A DNA stretch of 17,549 nt, from NCBI GenBank assembly GCA_013393545.1, contig JABXHG010000194.1:1-17549 (forward strand). Reading direction: 5' to 3'. Positions 1-6,906 of the stretch are shown in pieces. Position 1 is the stretch's first letter, and the number at the start of each line of letters is the position of its first letter. Under the pieces are notes generated by a model. That model did no database searches. It had not been told where the DNA came from and saw nothing but the letters and a program-made list of their open reading frames with translations. The translations under genes were made by a program, and so were the position numbers. The DNA is from Alteromonadaceae bacterium. GTDB taxonomy: Bacteria; Pseudomonadota; Gammaproteobacteria; Pseudomonadales; Oleiphilaceae.

Positions 1-692
1 GGGGCGTTGTCGTCTGTCATGAGTTTGGCGTGGGGTGTGGTGTTACGGGTGGAAATGTCACAGAGGCCGTCGGCAATGGCACTGGTCTGGTCGCGGTCGG
101 CACACTGAGGCTTGCGGGCGAGGTTGTCTTTCGCGCGTTCCAGCCACTGCTAGGTTTGCTCTTCGTCGTGATGGGAGATGATGGAAGAAATCAGGGCGAT
201 GTTGTACGGGTGCTTGCCGCTGCGGGTACAGATGCGGTCGTCCCACTTTTCATTCGCCAGGTCTTCGTAGGTGGAGATCTCGCCTTTTTCAACACGCTCT
301 TTGGACGCGAAAATCAGCCGGCCGCGCGTGGTCAGGGCATACCATTTACCTTCCGGATGGCGCAGGTTTTCCGGAATGTTCTGGTTCAGGGTGTCTGTTT
401 CCACGCCTTCGACCAGGTCGCGCTCAACCAGCTCGTTGATTCGCGAGATATCAACGGTCATCACCACGTCCGCCGGGCTGTTGCGGCCTTCTCGCTCCAG
501 GCGCTCCGCCAGGCCTTTCTTGGCAAAAACGACATTGGATTCAATGCCGGTTTCCTTTTCGAACGCTTCCAGCAGCGGCTCCAGCAGGAACGCCTGGCGG
601 TAGGAATAAATGTTGACCTCGCCGTCGGCTGAGGCGCTCAGGGGCAGGGCTGCCAGGGCCATGGCGGCGGTTGCGGCAAGCTTCATTCGCAT
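1..692 (-). pseudogene. Fe(3+) ABC transporter substrate-binding protein, interrupted by amber codon, partial
   Basis: Periplasmic ferric-iron binding protein of the FbpA/FutA family, which would deliver iron to an ABC importer. The start at 692 follows a good AGGAAGGA ribosome site. Residues 1-22 form a signal peptide ending ALPLSASA, then comes the family opening EVNIYSYRQ. The frame is closed by TAG (plus-strand cta at 150-152) after residue 180. The same frame continues beyond it with clear family homology (QWLERAKDNLARKPQ, then IADGLCDIS) to the window edge, so this is a nonsense change, not a natural end. Further on, where family members read roughly NTYYYGK and the tyrosines bind iron, the frame reads NTTPHAK. 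Either the gene is decaying or the first ~150 bases are poorly sequenced. The 3' end lies outside the window. Confidence 0.8.
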
Positions 693-756
693 AGCGTCTT
701 TCCTTCCTGTTTTATGTTGTGTGGTTCAGCGCTGCTGTCGGGAGGCAGCTCAGCAA

Positions 757-786
757 TTTATAAACGTTAACCATTCTCATTGTTAC
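757..786 (-). promoter_or_regulatory. Promoter of the iron-binding protein gene with overlapping Fur box
   Basis: Read on the minus strand, AACAATGAGAATGGTTAAC (plus 766-784) matches the 19-base Fur consensus GATAATGATAATCATTATC at 13 positions by eye. It sits directly upstream of a -10-like TATAAA (plus 757-762), with a weak -35-like GTAACA (plus 781-786) 18 bases away. A Fur protein bound here would cover the spacer and -35, the usual arrangement for iron-repressed genes. This fits the iron-uptake function of the gene downstream. The promoter call is inference; the Fur similarity is seen directly. Confidence 0.6.
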
Positions 787-811
787 CCGCATTTGAGTCA
801 AGGCATTCCTG

Positions 812-840
812 GCAAATTAGACTAAATTTAGTGTTATGCT
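812..840 (+). promoter_or_regulatory. Possible extended -10 promoter with palindrome, upstream of the PilZ gene
   Basis: TGTTATGCT at 832-840 fits an extended -10 (TGnTATnnT), but there is no good -35 about 17 bases upstream. Transcription would start near 847, giving a ~37-base leader before the PilZ start at 884. The perfect 12-base palindrome ACTAAATTTAGT (821-832) lies just upstream of and touching the extended -10, where a repressor or activator could act. It is a weak call based on pattern only. Confidence 0.35.
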
Positions 841-883
841 TGCCGAAACATTCAGGGATAACTTTGGCAAGGGATTTGACACT

Positions 884-1156
884 ATGGCAGGAAAAGATCG
901 CAGGCAGCACGTTCGCACGGCCATGAAGGCCAGGGTAAAGGTGGTTCACGAGCGTTTCGGTGAGTTCCATTTTTCCACCGGTGATATTTCCGATGGTGGG
1001 CTGTTTGTCGTGATGGAAGATGACAGCTTCAGGCCCGAACTCGGGGACAGGGTTACGGTTCAGGTACAAGGCTTGCCAGTGCCGGCACCGGTTCTGGACA
1101 TGAAAGTGGTGCGCCGGACCGACGATGGCCTGGGGCTGCAGTTCGAGAATTGCTGA
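884..1156 (+). CDS. PilZ domain protein (c-di-GMP binding)
   Basis: A 90-residue single-domain PilZ protein. Both c-di-GMP-binding motifs are intact: RxxxR at residues 7-11 (RQHVR) and DxSxxG at 34-39 (DISDGG), followed by beta strands ending in the typical GLGLQF. Such stand-alone PilZ proteins act in the cytoplasm as c-di-GMP receptors, often influencing motility, pili or biofilm, but the partner here is unknown. The ATG at 884 is preferred because AAGGGA (869-874) lies 9 bases upstream. An in-frame ATG at 836 has no ribosome site and falls inside a candidate -10. The gene is divergent from the iron-binding gene and followed by a degenerate HD-GYP protein, suggesting a c-di-GMP theme in this neighbourhood. 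Confidence 0.88.
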   Translation: MAGKDRRQHVRTAMKARVKVVHERFGEFHFSTGDISDGGLFVVMEDDSFRPELGDRVTVQVQGLPVPAPVLDMKVVRRTDDGLGLQFENC

Positions 1157-1173
1157 AACCTTCACAGGCCGGC

Positions 1174-1189
1174 TGTGAGAGTAATCACA
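1174..1189 (+). promoter_or_regulatory. CRP/Vfr-type binding site
   Basis: TGTGAGAGTAATCACA is a perfect TGTGA-N6-TCACA core, with the arms extended to CTGTGA/TCACAG. Its centre at 1181.5 is about 60-61 bases upstream of the start predicted from the -10-like TATATT at 1230-1235. That is the classical class I activator distance. It lies between the PilZ stop and the HD-GYP gene and most likely controls the latter. The match is seen in sequence; the role is inferred. Confidence 0.55.
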
Positions 1190-1208
1190 GTGTGGCAATT
1201 TGCCGTCT

Positions 1209-1235
1209 TTGGCGCACGCGTTAGTGCGTTATATT
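1209..1235 (+). promoter_or_regulatory. Candidate sigma-70 promoter of the HD-GYP-like gene
   Basis: TATATT (1230-1235) matches the -10 consensus at five of six positions. TTGGCG (1209-1214) is a -35 candidate, but the 15-base spacing is short. An inverted repeat CGCAC/GTGCG (1213-1217 and 1224-1228) overlaps the -35 end and spacer. The start would be near 1242, just before the GGAG ribosome site. The CRP-type site upstream makes activator dependence plausible. Confidence 0.35.
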
Positions 1236-1253
1236 GCTGAATGGAGTCAAGCA

Positions 1254-2570
1254 ATGGTTACGAGGTGCACGGTGGGTGTTCAACAGCAAAAGATAGCGGC
1301 GCATGATCTGGAGATCGGCATGTTTGTGTCGGATCTGGATCGGCCCTGGCATCATACCCCGTTTCCGATTCAAGGATTTCATATTCGGGGGCAGGCCGAT
1401 ATTCAGGCTGTGGCTTCCCATTGTCGTTGGGTGATGATCGATGTTGACGAGGGCAGGGGCTCGCTGTCGACGGGCTCGGCTGGTTTTGGCTCTGGCGTGT
1501 CCAAACGTGGACAGGGTCGGGAAAGGCTCAAACTGCCGCCGCTGAATATTCGCCACCCGGTTCGTTACCAAACGGATCAGCCACTGCAAAAAGAAGTGAA
1601 AGCCTGCCAGCGCTTGCTGGTTGATGCGGAAAAAGCATTGAAGGATACGTTTCAAAACCTGCAAGCCGGCGAAATTCCCGATTCCCGTCCGGCCGCAGCG
1701 GTTACCCGCAAGATGGTCGCCAGTGTTGTACACCAGCCCAATGCCTTGCTCTGGCTCAGCCGCACCCGGCAATTCGATGATCTGGTATACCGGCACGCGC
1801 TCAACACAGCGGTGTGGGCGCTGGTTTGCGGGCGCCAGCTGGGGCTCAAGGAAGAGCTGTTGAATCACCTGGGGCTGGGGTGTCTGCTGTCGCAAGTAGG
1901 AAAGACCACCTTGCCCCGTGAACTGCTCAAACACGAACAGCAGCTGTCCCGCGAGGATTACGCCGAGTACCGAAGTTATGTCTCACGGGGTGCGGAAATG
2001 CTGGCTCAGGCCGGTTTGCCCCGGCCAGTGATGGCTGTGGTGGAAAATCACCGTGAGCGCCACAACGGTTCCGGGTTTCCCCGAGCCATCCGGGGTGACC
2101 GGATTCCACTGCTGGCCAAAGTGGCCGGAATCGCGGAATTTTTCGAATCTCTGGTGGCGCCCCGTGAGGATCACTCGCCATTGACGCCTGCCCGGGCCGT
2201 GGCGCTGCTTTACGAGATGCGCAACATCGAATTTCAGGAAGACCTGGTGGAAACGTTTATTCAGGCCATTGGGGTGTATCCGACCGGCTCTTTGGTGGAG
2301 TTGTCTGACGGCCAGCGTGGTATTGTGGTGTCTCATTCCCCCGAACGGCGTTTGTGGCCGAAAGTGATGGTGATGCAGGGCGCCGACCACCGGCCCTTGA
2401 AATCGTCTCGCATGGTGGATCTGGCACGTATCAATGAAGGGCGGGCCCCCTCGCAGGTTTTGAAGGTTCTGGCCTGTCTGCCAAGTGGAACCGGCGGCCT
2501 TGACCCGACCGCCTACGATACAACCGGTGGAGAATCCCGCTGGTCGTTGGGGCGATTGATCGGGCGTTAG
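1254..2570 (+). CDS. DUF3391 plus degenerate HD-GYP domain protein
   Basis: A 438-residue cytoplasmic protein. Residues ~9-64 match the DUF3391 module that precedes many HD-GYP domains (LEIGMFVSDLDRPW, then QGFHIR). Residues ~175-330 follow the HD-GYP fold: YRHALNTAVWAL, LGLGCLLSQVGK, HRERHNGSGFP. Active members hydrolyse c-di-GMP with a two-metal centre. Here the HD pair is S213-Q214, a histidine is Y242, the HHE histidine is R267, GYP is GFP (F275) and a late Asp is E295. Only H181, K217 and H266 remain. It is probably not a phosphodiesterase and may act as a c-di-GMP sensor or protein-interaction module. About 110 residues follow the domain, unassigned. ATG 1254 was chosen for GGAG at 1243-1246; an upstream TTG at 1200 lacks a ribosome site. 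Confidence 0.82.
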   Translation: MVTRCTVGVQQQKIAAHDLEIGMFVSDLDRPWHHTPFPIQGFHIRGQADIQAVASHCRWVMIDVDEGRGSLSTGSAGFGSGVSKRGQGRERLKLPPLNIRHPVRYQTDQPLQKEVKACQRLLVDAEKALKDTFQNLQAGEIPDSRPAAAVTRKMVASVVHQPNALLWLSRTRQFDDLVYRHALNTAVWALVCGRQLGLKEELLNHLGLGCLLSQVGKTTLPRELLKHEQQLSREDYAEYRSYVSRGAEMLAQAGLPRPVMAVVENHRERHNGSGFPRAIRGDRIPLLAKVAGIAEFFESLVAPREDHSPLTPARAVALLYEMRNIEFQEDLVETFIQAIGVYPTGSLVELSDGQRGIVVSHSPERRLWPKVMVMQGADHRPLKSSRMVDLARINEGRAPSQVLKVLACLPSGTGGLDPTAYDTTGGESRWSLGRLIGR

Positions 2571-2638
2571 CGGGTGTTTTTGCTGCGTAGCCCTTGAAAT
2601 CCTGCTATTCGACTCAACTCAATAGCACTCTATTCTTT

Positions 2639-2664
2639 CAGCCCGCACCATGCGGGCTGTTTTC
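2639..2664 (+). terminator. Intrinsic terminator after the HD-GYP-like gene
   Basis: CAGCCCGC and GCGGGCTG form an eight-base-pair stem with loop ACCAT, followed directly by TTTTC. It ends only ~20 bases before yadG, so it could also act as a leaky attenuator if the yadGH promoter lies upstream of it. Confidence 0.8.
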
Positions 2665-2684
2665 GTTGATAACGGTAAGGTTTT

Positions 2685-3632
2685 ATGACCTGTGCACTGG
2701 AAATCGAAGGGCTGCATAAAAGCTACGGTGATGGCTTTAAGGCCCTGAAAGGTATTGATCTGCATGTAAACGAAGGCGACTTTTTCGCACTGCTGGGCCC
2801 GAATGGCGCGGGCAAATCCACCACGCTGGGGATTGTCAGCTCGCTGGTGAATAAAAGTGGCGGCACGGTAAAGGTGTTTGGCCATGATATCGATACGGAC
2901 GTGGCCGGCGCCAAGCTGAATCTGGGCGTGGTTCCGCAGGAGTTCAATTTCAACCAGTTTGAAAAAGTGTTCGACATTGTCACCACTCAGGCAGGGTATT
3001 ACGGCATTCCTCTTAAACAGGCGCGTGTGTCGGCCGAAAAGTACCTGAAAAAGCTTGGGCTGTGGGACAAACGCAACACACCAGCACGGATGCTGTCCGG
3101 CGGCATGAAACGCCGGCTGATGATTGCCCGGGCGCTGGTTCATGAACCCAGGCTGCTGATTCTGGACGAGCCCACGGCGGGCGTGGACATAGAGTTGCGC
3201 CGTTCCATGTGGCAGTTCCTTGAAGAAATGAACCGCCAGGGGACCACCATTATTCTGACCACCCATTATCTAGAGGAGGCGGAAGCTCTGTGCCGCAATA
3301 TCGCCATTATCGATCATGGCGAGATTATCCGGCACACCAGCAAGCGGGAACTGCTGCAGCAACTGAGTGTGGAAACCTTCGTGCTGGATACCGAGCAAGC
3401 CTTGCCGTCGGCGCCTGAACTTGAAGGTTATCGCTGTACCCTGAATACCGAGGGCGCACTGGAAGTGGACGTCACCAAAGGTCAGGGGCTCAACCCGTTG
3501 TTCGCCGAGCTGGAAAAGCAGGCCATCAAGGTATTGAGCATGCGTACCAAGGCCAACCGGCTGGAAGAGCTGTTTGTTCGGATGGTGGAAGACAACGCCC
3601 GGGAAAACGCCAAAGGGGAGGATAGCCCATGA
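2685..3632 (+). CDS. yadG: ABC transporter ATP-binding protein YadG-like
   Basis: A 315-residue ATPase of an ABC-2 type exporter. Complete motifs: Walker A GPNGAGKST (38-46), Q-loop Q85, signature LSGGM (137-141), Walker B LLILDEP (157-163) and H-loop H194. A ~100-residue C-terminal extension follows, as in YadG/DrrA-type proteins. It powers the membrane partner encoded immediately downstream, whose start overlaps its stop (ATGA at 3629-3632), so the two are translationally coupled. The exported substrate is not known for this family. The ATG at 2685 follows TAAGG at 2676-2680, a slightly short spacing. Confidence 0.92.
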   Translation: MTCALEIEGLHKSYGDGFKALKGIDLHVNEGDFFALLGPNGAGKSTTLGIVSSLVNKSGGTVKVFGHDIDTDVAGAKLNLGVVPQEFNFNQFEKVFDIVTTQAGYYGIPLKQARVSAEKYLKKLGLWDKRNTPARMLSGGMKRRLMIARALVHEPRLLILDEPTAGVDIELRRSMWQFLEEMNRQGTTIILTTHYLEEAEALCRNIAIIDHGEIIRHTSKRELLQQLSVETFVLDTEQALPSAPELEGYRCTLNTEGALEVDVTKGQGLNPLFAELEKQAIKVLSMRTKANRLEELFVRMVEDNARENAKGEDSP

Positions 3633-4402
3633 CCTTGCAAGCCTTGTGGGTGGCGTTCGTCACCATCGTGGTTCGGGAAGTACGCCGGTTTACCCGGATT
3701 TGGGCGCAAACCCTGCTGCCGCCGGCGGTCACCATGACTTTGTATTTCATCATTTTCGGCAACCTGATCGGCTCCAGAATCGGCGAGATGGGCGGCTATG
3801 ACTACATGCAGTTTATTGTGCCCGGGCTGATCATGATGGCGGTGATCACCAATTCTTACGGCAATGTGGTGTCGTCGTTCTTCTCGATGAAATTCCAGCG
3901 CAGTATCGAGGAGCTGCTGGTGTCGCCGGTCCCCAACTGGACCATTCTGGCCGGTTACGTGGCTGGCGGCATGGCCCGTGGGCTGAGCATCGGCTTGATT
4001 GTTACCCTGCTGTCGCTGGCCTTTACCCGGTTGTCGATCCATAACCTGCCGATGGTGGTGATTACCGTGTTTCTGACTTCGGCGCTGTTCTCTCTGGGTG
4101 GCTTCATCAACGCCATGCTGGCCACCAAGTTTGACGATATCTCCATCGTGCCGACGTTTATCCTGACGCCGCTGACCTATCTGGGCGGCGTGTTTTATAG
4201 TATCCAGATGCTGCCGGATTTCTGGCAGGGTGTGTCCATGGTCAATCCGATCCTGTACATGGTAAACGGTTTCCGCTTTGGCATATTGGGCGTTTCGGAC
4301 GTTAATCCGTTCGTCTCTCTTGGTATGATCCTCGCCTTTATTGTGGTCCTTGCCACCATTGCCCTTCGTATGTTGGCGAAAGGCAAAGGCATCCGTCACT
4401 GA
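3629..4402 (+). CDS. yadH: ABC-2 type transporter permease YadH-like
   Basis: A 257-residue inner-membrane protein with about six hydrophobic segments, characteristic of ABC-2 permeases. The family element around residues 86-115, including FFSMKFQRSIEELLVSPVP, is clear, as is the late LTPLTYLGGVFYSIQMLP. It forms the channel for the ATPase encoded upstream, with which it shares a four-base stop/start overlap. Full length, no lesion seen. The queF gene begins 19 bases after its stop, consistent with one transcript. Confidence 0.92.
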   Translation: MTLQALWVAFVTIVVREVRRFTRIWAQTLLPPAVTMTLYFIIFGNLIGSRIGEMGGYDYMQFIVPGLIMMAVITNSYGNVVSSFFSMKFQRSIEELLVSPVPNWTILAGYVAGGMARGLSIGLIVTLLSLAFTRLSIHNLPMVVITVFLTSALFSLGGFINAMLATKFDDISIVPTFILTPLTYLGGVFYSIQMLPDFWQGVSMVNPILYMVNGFRFGILGVSDVNPFVSLGMILAFIVVLATIALRMLAKGKGIRH

Positions 4403-4421
4403 ATCGCTGCAGGAAAACGTC

Positions 4422-5240
4422 ATGGCTCTGGATAAAGCACCGCTGGGCAAAACCAGTCAATACCCGGATCAATACGATCCGCATTTGTTATTTCCCGTGC
4501 CAAGGGAAGAGAACCGCCGGCGTAGTGGCCTGCAGGACGGTCGCTGGCCCTGGTTCGGTGAGGATCTCTGGCAAGCCTGGGAGGTCTCCTGGCTGCGCCC
4601 GGGCGGCGTGCCGGTGGTGGTCTGGGCGGAAATTCGTTTCCCTGCCGCGTCACCGGCCATTATTGAAAGCAAATCCCTGAAGCTGTACCTCAACTCCTTC
4701 AACCAGACGGTGTTCTCCTCGGTTAATCAGGTACGCCAGACCCTGGAGGCAGACCTGTCCAGTGCCTGCGGTGCCGCCGTGCATGTCCAAATGCAAAGCG
4801 TGGATGAAACGGCACCCGCCATTGGGCGCCCCGAGGGCTATCAATTGATTGACGATCTGCCAGTAGAGGACGTGGTTTACGACTATGCGCCGGAGTCGCT
4901 GGTGGCGGGAGGCGAAGTGGTCACCGAGCAGTTGTGTTCGCATTTGCTGAAAAGCAACTGCCCGGTCACCGGGCAGCCGGATTGGGCGACGGTGCTGGTC
5001 CGTTATACCGGTCCGAAAATCGATCAGGCCGGTTTGTTGCGTTACATTGTCAGCTTCCGGCAAGAACAGGATTTTCACGAACATTGCGTGGAAACCCTGT
5101 TCACGGATTTGATGAACCGTTGTCAGCCGAACGACTTAATGGTGTGTGCCCGATATACTCGCCGGGGCGGCCTGGATATCAATCCCTGGCGCAGTACCCG
5201 GGCGCAGGACGGCCCCGGTCCGCGTTTGGTTCGCCAGTAA
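4422..5240 (+). CDS. queF: NADPH-dependent 7-cyano-7-deazaguanine reductase
   Basis: Reduces preQ0 to preQ1 in the cytoplasm, a step of queuosine tRNA modification. At 272 residues it is the long, two-lobed YqcD-type enzyme. Diagnostic parts are visible: ESKSLKLYLNSFNQ (82-95), the catalytic cysteine C180 in SNCPVTGQPDW with Asp187, HE at 219-220, and the C-terminal RYTRRGGLDINPWRS. The start at 4422 gives the usual MALDKAPLGK opening and has AGGAAAA just upstream. The longer open frame from 4341 overlaps yadH and is not credible. Its place between an exporter and a nitroreductase suggests co-transcription rather than shared pathway. Confidence 0.95.
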   Translation: MALDKAPLGKTSQYPDQYDPHLLFPVPREENRRRSGLQDGRWPWFGEDLWQAWEVSWLRPGGVPVVVWAEIRFPAASPAIIESKSLKLYLNSFNQTVFSSVNQVRQTLEADLSSACGAAVHVQMQSVDETAPAIGRPEGYQLIDDLPVEDVVYDYAPESLVAGGEVVTEQLCSHLLKSNCPVTGQPDWATVLVRYTGPKIDQAGLLRYIVSFRQEQDFHEHCVETLFTDLMNRCQPNDLMVCARYTRRGGLDINPWRSTRAQDGPGPRLVRQ

Positions 5241-5254
5241 AGGAGCGCAGAAGT

Positions 5255-5818
5255 ATGAGCACGGTTACCCGATTTTTGATGAACCGGGCTTCAGAGCCTC
5301 GCTTGCAGGCGCCCGCTCCCGGGCAAGAGGTGCTGGACCGGGCTTTTCAGTGTGCCGGCCGGGCGCCGGATCATGCCTTGCTCCGGCCCTGGCGTTATCT
5401 GGTTCTGGAAGGCCAGGCTCTGAACGATCTGGGGGATGCCTTCGCCGCTGCCTGCGCCAACAACGCCACGGAGAAGGAGCTGGAAAAGGCCCGCAACGCG
5501 CCGTTCCGTGCGCCGATGATTATTGTCGGCATAGCCAGCCCCCGACATCATCCCAAGGTACCGGAAATTGAACAGGTGCTGGCGGCCGGTAGCGGGCTCA
5601 CGTTGTTGTCGCTGGCGCTCAATGATGCCGGCTTCGGTACCATGTGGCGGACCGGGCCGGTGGCTTACGCCGGTAGCGTGCACCAGGCCCTGGGGCTGGC
5701 GGAGAACGAACAAATTGTTGGTTTTCTCTATACCGGTACCATCACCGCGCAAAAGCCGGTAGTGCCTCGCCCCGGTAACGAGGAGTTTGTTGAGTATCGG
5801 CAAACCCTGAAGTACTGA
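5255..5818 (+). CDS. ydjA: Nitroreductase family protein YdjA-like
   Basis: A 187-residue FMN-dependent oxidoreductase of the small YdjA group (E. coli member about 183 residues). Recognisable stretches are GRAPDHALLRPWRYLVLEG (FMN-phosphate region), KARNAPFRAPMIIVGIA, HHPKVPEIEQVLAAG and NDAGFGTMWRTG. The physiological substrate is unknown for the family. The ATG at 5255 follows AGGAG at 5241-5245. The gene starts 14 bases after queF, making it the last gene of the yadGH-queF-ydjA unit before a strong terminator. Confidence 0.9.
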   Translation: MSTVTRFLMNRASEPRLQAPAPGQEVLDRAFQCAGRAPDHALLRPWRYLVLEGQALNDLGDAFAAACANNATEKELEKARNAPFRAPMIIVGIASPRHHPKVPEIEQVLAAGSGLTLLSLALNDAGFGTMWRTGPVAYAGSVHQALGLAENEQIVGFLYTGTITAQKPVVPRPGNEEFVEYRQTLKY

Positions 5819-5888
5819 GGAAACGGTTTGCCGGCCACTGAAAAGGGCGCCGGTTTTATGCCGCTTTATTTTTGATCAATTGCCCTCC

Positions 5889-5912
5889 AGCCCGCACCGT
5901 TGCGGGCTTTTT
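5889..5912 (+). terminator. Intrinsic terminator after ydjA
   Basis: AGCCCGCA pairs with TGCGGGCT around the tetraloop CCGT, followed by a T run (5908-5912). It separates the yadGH-queF-ydjA unit from the flagellar promoter, which begins seven bases further on. The left arm and start of the loop (CAGCCCGCACC) are identical to those of the terminator at 2639-2664. Confidence 0.88.
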
Positions 5913-5918
5913 CATTTC

Positions 5919-5935
5919 TGGCACCCCTCTTGCAT
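5919..5935 (+). promoter_or_regulatory. Sigma-54 promoter of flgB
   Basis: TGGCACCCCTCTTGCAT has the invariant GG (5920-5921) and GC (5932-5933) dinucleotides exactly ten bases apart and matches TGGCAC-N5-TTGCA fully. Transcription should start near 5945, about 64 bases before flgB. In polarly flagellated gammaproteobacteria such class II/III flagellar promoters are activated by FleQ/FleR-type proteins. I could not identify an activator site by eye. Confidence 0.88.
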
Positions 5936-6008
5936 TTCCTCCGGCAGAACGCAAAAGCGGCAAACCGGCAACACGACCGGCGGCCATTGCAGGATTCCGG
6001 AGGCATAC

Positions 6009-6407
6009 ATGGCAATCAGTTTTGACAACGCATTGGGCATTCACGAGCACGCCCTGCAAGCCCGGGTGAAGCGTGCCGAGGTGCTGGCCAATAATCTCGC
6101 CAACGCCGACACGCCAGGCTACAAGGCTCGTGACATCGACTTCCAGGCAATGATGCAGAAAGCTCAGAACTCGGTATCCGGTTTTCAGATGGAAACCACG
6201 CACAACGGGCACATGGACACATCCAGCCCCGGCGCCGACGGCGAGTTGCTGTATCGCACGCCAAACCAGCCCTCCATTGATGGCAATACGGTCGAGGCAC
6301 AAAGCGAACAGACCCGTTTTATGCGCAACGCCATGGATTACCAGGCCAGTTTCGAATTTTTGAGCAGCAAGTTCTCCGGGCTGAAGAAAGCCCTGAAGGG
6401 CGAATAA
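6009..6407 (+). CDS. flgB: Flagellar basal-body proximal rod protein FlgB
   Basis: A 132-residue rod protein (E. coli 138) placed at the base of the rod in the periplasm and exported by the flagellar type III apparatus, so no signal peptide. The N-terminal rod motif is ARVKRAEVLANNLANADTPGYKARDIDF; the C-terminal helix FMRNAMDYQASFEFLSSKF closes the coiled region. The ATG at 6009 has GGAGG five bases upstream. An upstream in-frame extension to 5880 would cross the terminator and promoter and is rejected. First gene of the sigma-54-driven cluster. Confidence 0.96.
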   Translation: MAISFDNALGIHEHALQARVKRAEVLANNLANADTPGYKARDIDFQAMMQKAQNSVSGFQMETTHNGHMDTSSPGADGELLYRTPNQPSIDGNTVEAQSEQTRFMRNAMDYQASFEFLSSKFSGLKKALKGE

Positions 6408-6440
6408 GCGGCCAATTACTGATTTCTTAAGGAGACAGTC

Positions 6441-6890
6441 ATGTCACTGGGCAACATTTTCGACATCGCAGGTTCCGGCATGACCGCGCAGTCACTGCGC
6501 CTTAATACCACCGCCTCGAACATTGCCAACGCGGAGACCGCCAGCTCCAGCACCGAGAACACCTATCGGGCCCGCAAGCCGGTGTTTGCCGCTGTTCAGC
6601 AGTCCATGCTGAATCCCGGCCAGCAACCTCTCGGCGGTTCGGGTGAACAGGGGCCGGGAGCCGGTGTGCGGGTTGACGGTATTGTGGAAAGCGATGCCGA
6701 ACTGCAAATGCGTTATGAACCGAATCACCCGGCCGCCAATGAAGATGGCTACGTGTATTACCCGAACGTGAATGTGGTGGAAGAGATGGCTGACATGATG
6801 TCGTCATCCCGCAGCTTCCAGATGAACGTGGATGTGATGAACGCCACTAAATCCATGATGCAACGAGTTCTGACACTGGGTCAGCAGTAA
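6441..6890 (+). CDS. flgC: Flagellar basal-body proximal rod protein FlgC
   Basis: A 149-residue proximal rod component. N-terminal helix and motif GMTAQSLRLNTTASNIANA, and the C-terminal NVNVVEEMADMMSSSRSFQ that packs with it, are both present. It is slightly longer than the E. coli protein (134) because of a glycine-rich loop near residues 57-75. AAGGAG at 6429-6434 precedes the ATG. It starts 33 bases after flgB. Confidence 0.96.
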   Translation: MSLGNIFDIAGSGMTAQSLRLNTTASNIANAETASSSTENTYRARKPVFAAVQQSMLNPGQQPLGGSGEQGPGAGVRVDGIVESDAELQMRYEPNHPAANEDGYVYYPNVNVVEEMADMMSSSRSFQMNVDVMNATKSMMQRVLTLGQQ

Positions 6891-6906
6891 AAGGTAGGAG
6901 ACAATC

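Noticed and set aside
30..632. A 200-residue plus-strand open frame opposite the iron-binding gene
   Set aside because: It is the complement of a clearly recognisable minus-strand gene with signal peptide and family motifs. It shows no family similarity and no ribosome site.
836..883. Earlier start codon for the PilZ protein
   Set aside because: No ribosome site, the ATG is part of a -10-like sequence, and PilZ proteins usually begin close to the RxxxR motif.
1162..1178. TCACAG/CTGTGA inverted repeat as a terminator of the PilZ gene
   Set aside because: No T run follows, and its right arm is better explained as half of the CRP-type site at 1174-1189.
3482..4450. A 322-residue minus-strand open frame rich in His, Gln and Arg
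   Set aside because: Composition is typical of the reverse reading of a membrane-protein gene; it lies opposite yadG/yadH, which have complete motifs.
4934..5254. N-terminal extension of the nitroreductase-like protein overlapping queF
   Set aside because: Overlaps 100 codons of queF in another frame; the ATG at 5255 has a proper ribosome site and gives the family's normal length.
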